64,000 bases of DNA from Hoeflea_A sp965249925. GTDB taxonomy: Bacteria; Pseudomonadota; Alphaproteobacteria; Rhizobiales; Rhizobiaceae. Positions 60,072 through 64,000 of this stretch are shown here, piece after piece. The translations under genes and the position numbers were made by a program. The stretch lies in assembly GCA_965249925.1 (NCBI GenBank), contig OZ252260.1, forward strand, positions 3,658,001 to 3,722,000, written 5' to 3'. Below the pieces are notes generated by a model. The model was not told the DNA's origin and did not search any database. It saw only the letters and a program-made list of their open reading frames with translations. Every line of letters starts with the position of its first letter. The first letter of the stretch is position 1.

Positions 60072-61504
60072 AGCGACACACGAAGCATGCAGCGCCGGTT
60101 CAATCGTCGTTGCCCGGTCGAGTCGAGGCCGTGCGCGCGCGCTGGCCCTTCGACGGCACCGAGGCCGGTCACATCATGAGGCAGGCTGCACCGCTCGCGC
60201 TTGTGTCCGTGGTCAACATGGGCATTGTGGTCACCGACACCTATATGTCAGCCACCCTGGGCGCGGACACGCTGGCCGGCGTCGCCATCGTCAGCGACAT
60301 CTACACATTGCTGCTGTTTTTTCTGATGGGGACCATCGGCGGTGTCGCGCCCCTTTATGCCAAGGCCGTAAAACAGGCCGACACCGATCGTCTCGTCAGA
60401 CTGCGCGGCGCCGGCTTGGCGGTCACATTAACCGGCGCGTGTTTGGCAGCGTTGCTTTTTTCGAAGACACCTGACGTCCTGCAGGGGGTCGGCATCGTCC
60501 CGGACCTGGTCGACGCCGGTCGCGGCTATGCGGCCGTCATGGCGCTTGTCTTCCTTCCTAACGCGGTTGCCGTGTTCTACCGGGTCCGGCTCACCGCACG
60601 GCAACGTCCGGGACCGGTGTTGCTGATCGCGCTGGCGGCACTGCCCCTCAATGCGTTGCTGAACTGGCTGTTCATGCATGGAACGGCCGGGTGGAGCGGT
60701 TTCGGTGCGACCGGGCTGGCCCTGTCCTCGCTGATCGTCTGGACCTTGGTTGCCACAGGGCTGGCGTTTTTGGCGAAACGGGCGGATGACGGCAGGCTCA
60801 AATCCATGGTCGATGGCCCTGCCATTGTCGAAATCCTTCGGGTGGGTCTTCCCATCGGCGTCATGACTGTAGCGGTTGTCGGTCTGTTTCTCGGCGGATC
60901 GATCTATGTCGGCACCTTCTCGGCCGCCGAAGCCGCCGCCCACGCCATGGTCATCCGTATCGCCGGCATGACCCATGCGCTGTCGGTGGGGCTGAATCAG
61001 GCAACCATGGTGCGGGTCGCCCGGCAGGATTGCGGTGTGTCGCGCCGCAAAGCCATCGCATCGGCGTTGACGATCGCCATGGCCACCGGGCTCAGCGTGT
61101 GCGTCGTGCTTTCGGCCGCTGCGGCCGGTCTGTCGGTATCGGCCAACTGGCTGTCGGCTGATCTCCGCCATGCGGTAGCTCTGGCCGTGCCGCTGGTGGC
61201 AATACTGGCATTGATGGAGTGTTTTGGCCCGGTAAGCGCCGCCGCTGACGGTGTGCTGCGTGCCCAACGCGACACGCGCGCCGCCATGCTTTTGTTCTTG
61301 ACCGGAAACTGGCTGATCACCGTGCCGGCCGTCCTGCTGCTCACGCAACATGTCGACCTGGGCGTAACCGGCGTGTGGATAGGGCTGTCCGCTGGCGGCG
61401 TATCGGGCGCTTTGCTGACATGCTGCCGGCTGCCGCGCCATTGGCGCGACGGATCTCCGGAAAGCGGTTCAGCCGGCGTTAGCAGCGATAGCCCTGTAGT
61501 ATGA
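60068..61504 (+). CDS. MATE-family efflux transporter
   Basis: The protein is 478 residues from ATG at 60068, which overlaps the permease stop. Twelve hydrophobic segments are expected; visible ones include PLALVSVVNMGIVVTDTYMSATLG and IYTLLLFFLMGTIGGVAPLYAKAV, the first MATE repeat with the Asp/Asn-rich region, and FVGGSIYVGTF-like and MIRIAGMTHALSVGLNQATMVRVARQ in the second. It exports cationic or lipophilic molecules with Na+ or H+. Its being at the end of an ABC importer operon is unusual. Confidence 0.9.
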   Translation: MKRHTKHAAPVQSSLPGRVEAVRARWPFDGTEAGHIMRQAAPLALVSVVNMGIVVTDTYMSATLGADTLAGVAIVSDIYTLLLFFLMGTIGGVAPLYAKAVKQADTDRLVRLRGAGLAVTLTGACLAALLFSKTPDVLQGVGIVPDLVDAGRGYAAVMALVFLPNAVAVFYRVRLTARQRPGPVLLIALAALPLNALLNWLFMHGTAGWSGFGATGLALSSLIVWTLVATGLAFLAKRADDGRLKSMVDGPAIVEILRVGLPIGVMTVAVVGLFLGGSIYVGTFSAAEAAAHAMVIRIAGMTHALSVGLNQATMVRVARQDCGVSRRKAIASALTIAMATGLSVCVVLSAAAAGLSVSANWLSADLRHAVALAVPLVAILALMECFGPVSAAADGVLRAQRDTRAAMLLFLTGNWLITVPAVLLLTQHVDLGVTGVWIGLSAGGVSGALLTCCRLPRHWRDGSPESGSAGVSSDSPVV

Positions 61505-61583
61505 ACTGACACCGGCTCTGGCGCCGGTTGCCAAGGGCTATAGTGCCCATAGGGCGTGATTCGCATGTTTTGCGGGGTGTTAC

Positions 61584-61658
<75 letters not shown>

Positions 61659-61871
61659 CCGGCGCGGTGCGCGGGTCCTTTGCAGGAACGCCGAGCCTCT
61701 TGCCATAGACCGGCGGTCGGCGCAAGCCGGAAACCGAGCCCAGGCGGCTTTTTGCCAGGCGGTTCTTTACCCTGCGTTAAGCATGACAGCGCATCCTGAC
61801 CGGTGACCTGCCCGATTTGCGCCACGCAATTGCCCTTTGCCTCAGGTTTGTGAATGCGGTATGTCGGCTGC

Positions 61872-62060
61872 ATGGGACACGGCGGTGACAGCGACAAGGC
61901 CGCAAACCCGGCCGAGGCGCGCAAGGCCCGGCTGGCCGCTGAATTGCGGGCCAACCTGCAGCGGCGCAAGCAACAGGTGCGGGCACGCCGCCGCGGCGCC
62001 ATGGACGAGGCGGGCGGCCTGCCGGCCGCCGATCGGGATGGTGCCGAACGCGGCAAATAA
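61872..62060 (+). CDS. Small conserved Arg/Ala-rich protein upstream of murA
   Basis: The protein is 62 residues from ATG at 61872; two Met codons upstream (61854) are possible. It is Arg- and Ala-rich: ARKARLAAELRANLQRRKQQ and VRARRRGAMDEAGGLPA. Small proteins of this kind, with a RKARLAAELRANLxRRK core, are found before murA in many Alphaproteobacteria. The role is unknown. It is 62 bases upstream of murA and may be co-transcribed. Confidence 0.75.
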   Translation: MGHGGDSDKAANPAEARKARLAAELRANLQRRKQQVRARRRGAMDEAGGLPAADRDGAERGK

Positions 62061-62122
62061 TCGCCGAAACATTCCGGCGGGCACAAAAAGAAGAGAGGGC
62101 GGGCGTCAAGTCCGGGAACAGC

Positions 62123-63412
62123 ATGGATCGCATTCGCATCGTCGGCGGCAGAGAGCTGAACGGAACCATTCCCATTTCCGGCGCCAAGAACGCCGCCCTG
62201 CCGCTGATGATCGCCTCGCTGCTCACCGACGACACGCTGACGCTTGAAAATGTGCCGCGCCTCGCCGATGTCGAACGGCTCATCCAGATTCTCGGCAATC
62301 ACGGTGTCGACCACGCGGTCAACGGCCGCCGCGAGCGCGAAGGCGAGGGCTATTCGCGCACCATCCACTTCTCGGCCCGGCACATCGTCGACACCACCGC
62401 GCCGTACGAACTGGTCTCCAAGATGCGGGCCAGCTTCTGGGTCATCGGCCCACTGGTCGCCCGCATGGGCGAGGCGACCGTATCGCTGCCCGGCGGCTGC
62501 GCCATCGGGACACGGCCGGTCGACCTGTTCATCGAGGGGCTGCAGGCGCTCGGCGTCGACATCGACATCGACGGCGGCTACGTCAAGGCGCGTGCGCCGA
62601 AAGGCATCCAGGCCGGCCGCTACGAGTTCCCCAAAGTGTCGGTCGGCGCCACCCATGTGCTGATGATGGCGGCGACGCTCGCCCGCGGCACGGTGGAGAT
62701 CCACAACGCGGCGCGCGAACCGGAGGTCGCCAACCTCGCCGCCTGCCTGAACGCCATGGGCGCCCGTATCTCCGGCGCCGGCACGTCGACCATCATCGTC
62801 GAAGGCGTCGATGCGCTGTCCGGCGCCCGCCACCGGGTGCTGCCGGACCGCATCGAGACCGGCACCTATGCAATGGCCGTCGCCATGGCCGGCGGCGACG
62901 TCACCCTGGAGGACACCAGCGCCAGCCTGCTGGAAACGGCGCTCGACACGCTGCGCTCCGCCGGCGCCGAAGTGCAGGCCACCAATGCCGGTCTCAGGGT
63001 GCGCCGCAACGGCCACGGGCTGCAGCCGGTCGACGTGACCACCGATCCGTTCCCCGGCTTTCCGACCGATCTGCAGGCGCAGTTCATGGCGCTGATGACG
63101 CACGCGCGCGGCACCTCCAAGATCACCGAGACGATCTTCGAAAACCGCTTCATGCACGTGCAGGAACTGGCCCGGCTCGGCGCCGATATCGGCCTTTCCG
63201 GCCAGACCGCGACCGTGCGTGGCGTCGACCGGCTGAAGGGCGCACAGGTCATGGCGACCGACCTGCGCGCTTCCGTCTCGCTGGTCATCGCCGGCCTTGC
63301 CGCCGAGGGCGAGACCGTGGTCAACCGGGTCTACCACCTCGACCGCGGCTTCGAGCGGCTCGAGCAGAAGCTCACCCGCTGCGGCGCCGAGGTCGAACGC
63401 ATCAGCGGTTAA
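62123..63412 (+). CDS. murA: UDP-N-acetylglucosamine 1-carboxyvinyltransferase
   Basis: This 429-residue cytoplasmic enzyme transfers enolpyruvyl from phosphoenolpyruvate to UDP-GlcNAc, the first committed peptidoglycan step. The start MDRIRIVGGRELNGTIPISGAKNAALPLMI is standard. The catalytic cysteine lies in PGGCAIGTRPVDLFIEGL (about residue 130), the site of fosfomycin action in sensitive enzymes. RASFWVIGPLVARMGEATV and TSKITETIFENRFMHV are also conserved. The length is normal. It is followed 135 bases later by a DUF2948 gene, a common alphaproteobacterial order. Confidence 0.97.
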   Translation: MDRIRIVGGRELNGTIPISGAKNAALPLMIASLLTDDTLTLENVPRLADVERLIQILGNHGVDHAVNGRREREGEGYSRTIHFSARHIVDTTAPYELVSKMRASFWVIGPLVARMGEATVSLPGGCAIGTRPVDLFIEGLQALGVDIDIDGGYVKARAPKGIQAGRYEFPKVSVGATHVLMMAATLARGTVEIHNAAREPEVANLAACLNAMGARISGAGTSTIIVEGVDALSGARHRVLPDRIETGTYAMAVAMAGGDVTLEDTSASLLETALDTLRSAGAEVQATNAGLRVRRNGHGLQPVDVTTDPFPGFPTDLQAQFMALMTHARGTSKITETIFENRFMHVQELARLGADIGLSGQTATVRGVDRLKGAQVMATDLRASVSLVIAGLAAEGETVVNRVYHLDRGFERLEQKLTRCGAEVERISG

Positions 63413-63509
63413 CGCCGGCGCCGACGGTCCGTGATCAACCCTACTTTGGCGCTGCAGCCCACGGCGCTTGCAGGCCGCAGCCGTTGCACCCGCCACGGCT
63501 AATGACTAT

Positions 63510-63521
63510 CTAGCTAGCTAG
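63510..63521. promoter_or_regulatory. CTAGCTAGCTAG palindrome upstream of the DUF2948 gene
   Basis: A perfect 12-bp palindrome with three overlapping CTAG tetramers. CTAG is rare in proteobacteria. Its core TAGCTAGCTA is identical to that of the palindrome at 6243-6254. It lies 27 bases before the DUF2948 start. Confidence 0.35.
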
Positions 63522-63547
63522 TCCACGCAACAGCACAAGCGCATCCG

Positions 63548-63994
63548 ATGAAGATCCTTAAACTCATGGCCCTCGACAAGGAGGACCTGTCCATCCTGTC
63601 GGCCTATATGCAGGACGCGGTTTTCAAGGCGGCCGATCTCGATTACCGCGCCGGCGAGCGGCGCTTCCTGTTGGCCGGCAACCGCTTCGTCTGGGAAGAA
63701 TCCGGCGGCAAACGGCGCCGCAGCTTCGAACGCCGCCGTGCGGTCCTGCATTTCAATCAGGTCGACGGGGTCCGTTCACGCGGTTTCAACCGTCGCGACG
63801 GCGACCAGGTGCTGTCCCTGCTGGCGGTCAACTTCGTGCCCGGTCCGGAAACCCCCGGCGGCACCATCGAGCTGATCTTTTCCGGCGACGCGGCGGTCGA
63901 GCTATCGGTCGAGTGCATCGAAGCGCAGTTGAGCGATCTCGGCGCGGCCTGGGAGACCCAGTTCAAGCCGGCCCATCCGATGTCCGACGCATAG
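63548..63994 (+). CDS. DUF2948 family protein
   Basis: This 148-residue protein starts MKILKLMALDKEDLSILSAY and contains MQDAVFKAADLDYRAGERRFLLAGNRFVWE, typical of DUF2948. The family has no known function but commonly sits between murA and hisD in Alphaproteobacteria. The whole gene fits in the window, ending at 63994. GAAGATCC-type site upstream is weak; the ATG at 63548 is the best start. Confidence 0.88.
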   Translation: MKILKLMALDKEDLSILSAYMQDAVFKAADLDYRAGERRFLLAGNRFVWEESGGKRRRSFERRRAVLHFNQVDGVRSRGFNRRDGDQVLSLLAVNFVPGPETPGGTIELIFSGDAAVELSVECIEAQLSDLGAAWETQFKPAHPMSDA

Positions 63995-64000
63995 CCTTTT

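Overview
The window looks like a chromosomal piece of a GC-rich alphaproteobacterium, probably of the Hyphomicrobiales or a related order. The evidence is the pair murA plus a DUF2948 gene at the right end, a UgpBAEC-type glycerol-phosphate importer at the left end, a 49-residue DUF1127 gene, and a proteobacterial carotenoid set (fni, crtE, crtZ, crtB, crtI, crtY, with crtW elsewhere). These together predict an astaxanthin-type ketocarotenoid. No prophage, CRISPR array or rRNA was seen. There is one tRNA, tRNA-Thr(GGT).

Layout. 1-5.1 kb: a ugpB-A-E-C operon on the minus strand (ugpC runs off the window) and a divergent orphan second ugpE. 5.2-7.2 kb: a secreted FAS1 protein, and a MarR regulator divergent from a small monooxygenase and a cytochrome b561, with two palindromic operators between them. 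7.2-8.3 kb: a complete IS630-type element abutting fni. 8.3-17.7 kb: the carotenoid locus, with a two-gene ABC-2 exporter between crtE and crtZ and an overlapping crtY-crtI-crtB operon. 17.8-22.8 kb: two secreted proteins of unknown function and a 1096-residue SAM-cyclase-AAA-TPR protein.

22.9-37.9 kb: a catabolic region. It has an MttB-family methyltransferase with a TetR regulator, a full branched-chain-type ABC importer, an M20 deacylase, a cysteine hydrolase, an N-formylglutamate amidohydrolase-like enzyme, a divergent RpiR regulator, a glutamine-synthetase-like ligase, two flavoprotein monooxygenases and an OsmC protein. The enzymes suggest uptake and stepwise hydrolysis or demethylation of a nitrogenous compound; the substrate cannot be read from the sequence. 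38-44 kb: an SDR, DUF1127, a ferredoxin, a GNAT, an MpaB-type oxygenase and a fusion of a BTAD regulator domain to an alpha/beta hydrolase.

44.2-51.6 kb is the most unusual part. Two large tandem paralogous genes (about 790 residues each), plus the 3-prime remnant of a third, encode repeat proteins with a type I secretion-like C-terminus and no signal peptide. The last copy overlaps a Ser/Thr-kinase-like gene by ATGA, and a DUF4114 protein gene follows. I know no described system with this arrangement.

51.6-64 kb: a HAD phosphatase, crtW, a lipoprotein gene broken by an in-frame TAG, then an acyltransferase, a carbohydrate or glycerol-phosphate type ABC importer and a MATE exporter. This last block lies between tRNA-Thr and a decayed partial copy of it in the same orientation, so it may be an old island. 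The small pre-murA gene, murA and DUF2948 end the window.
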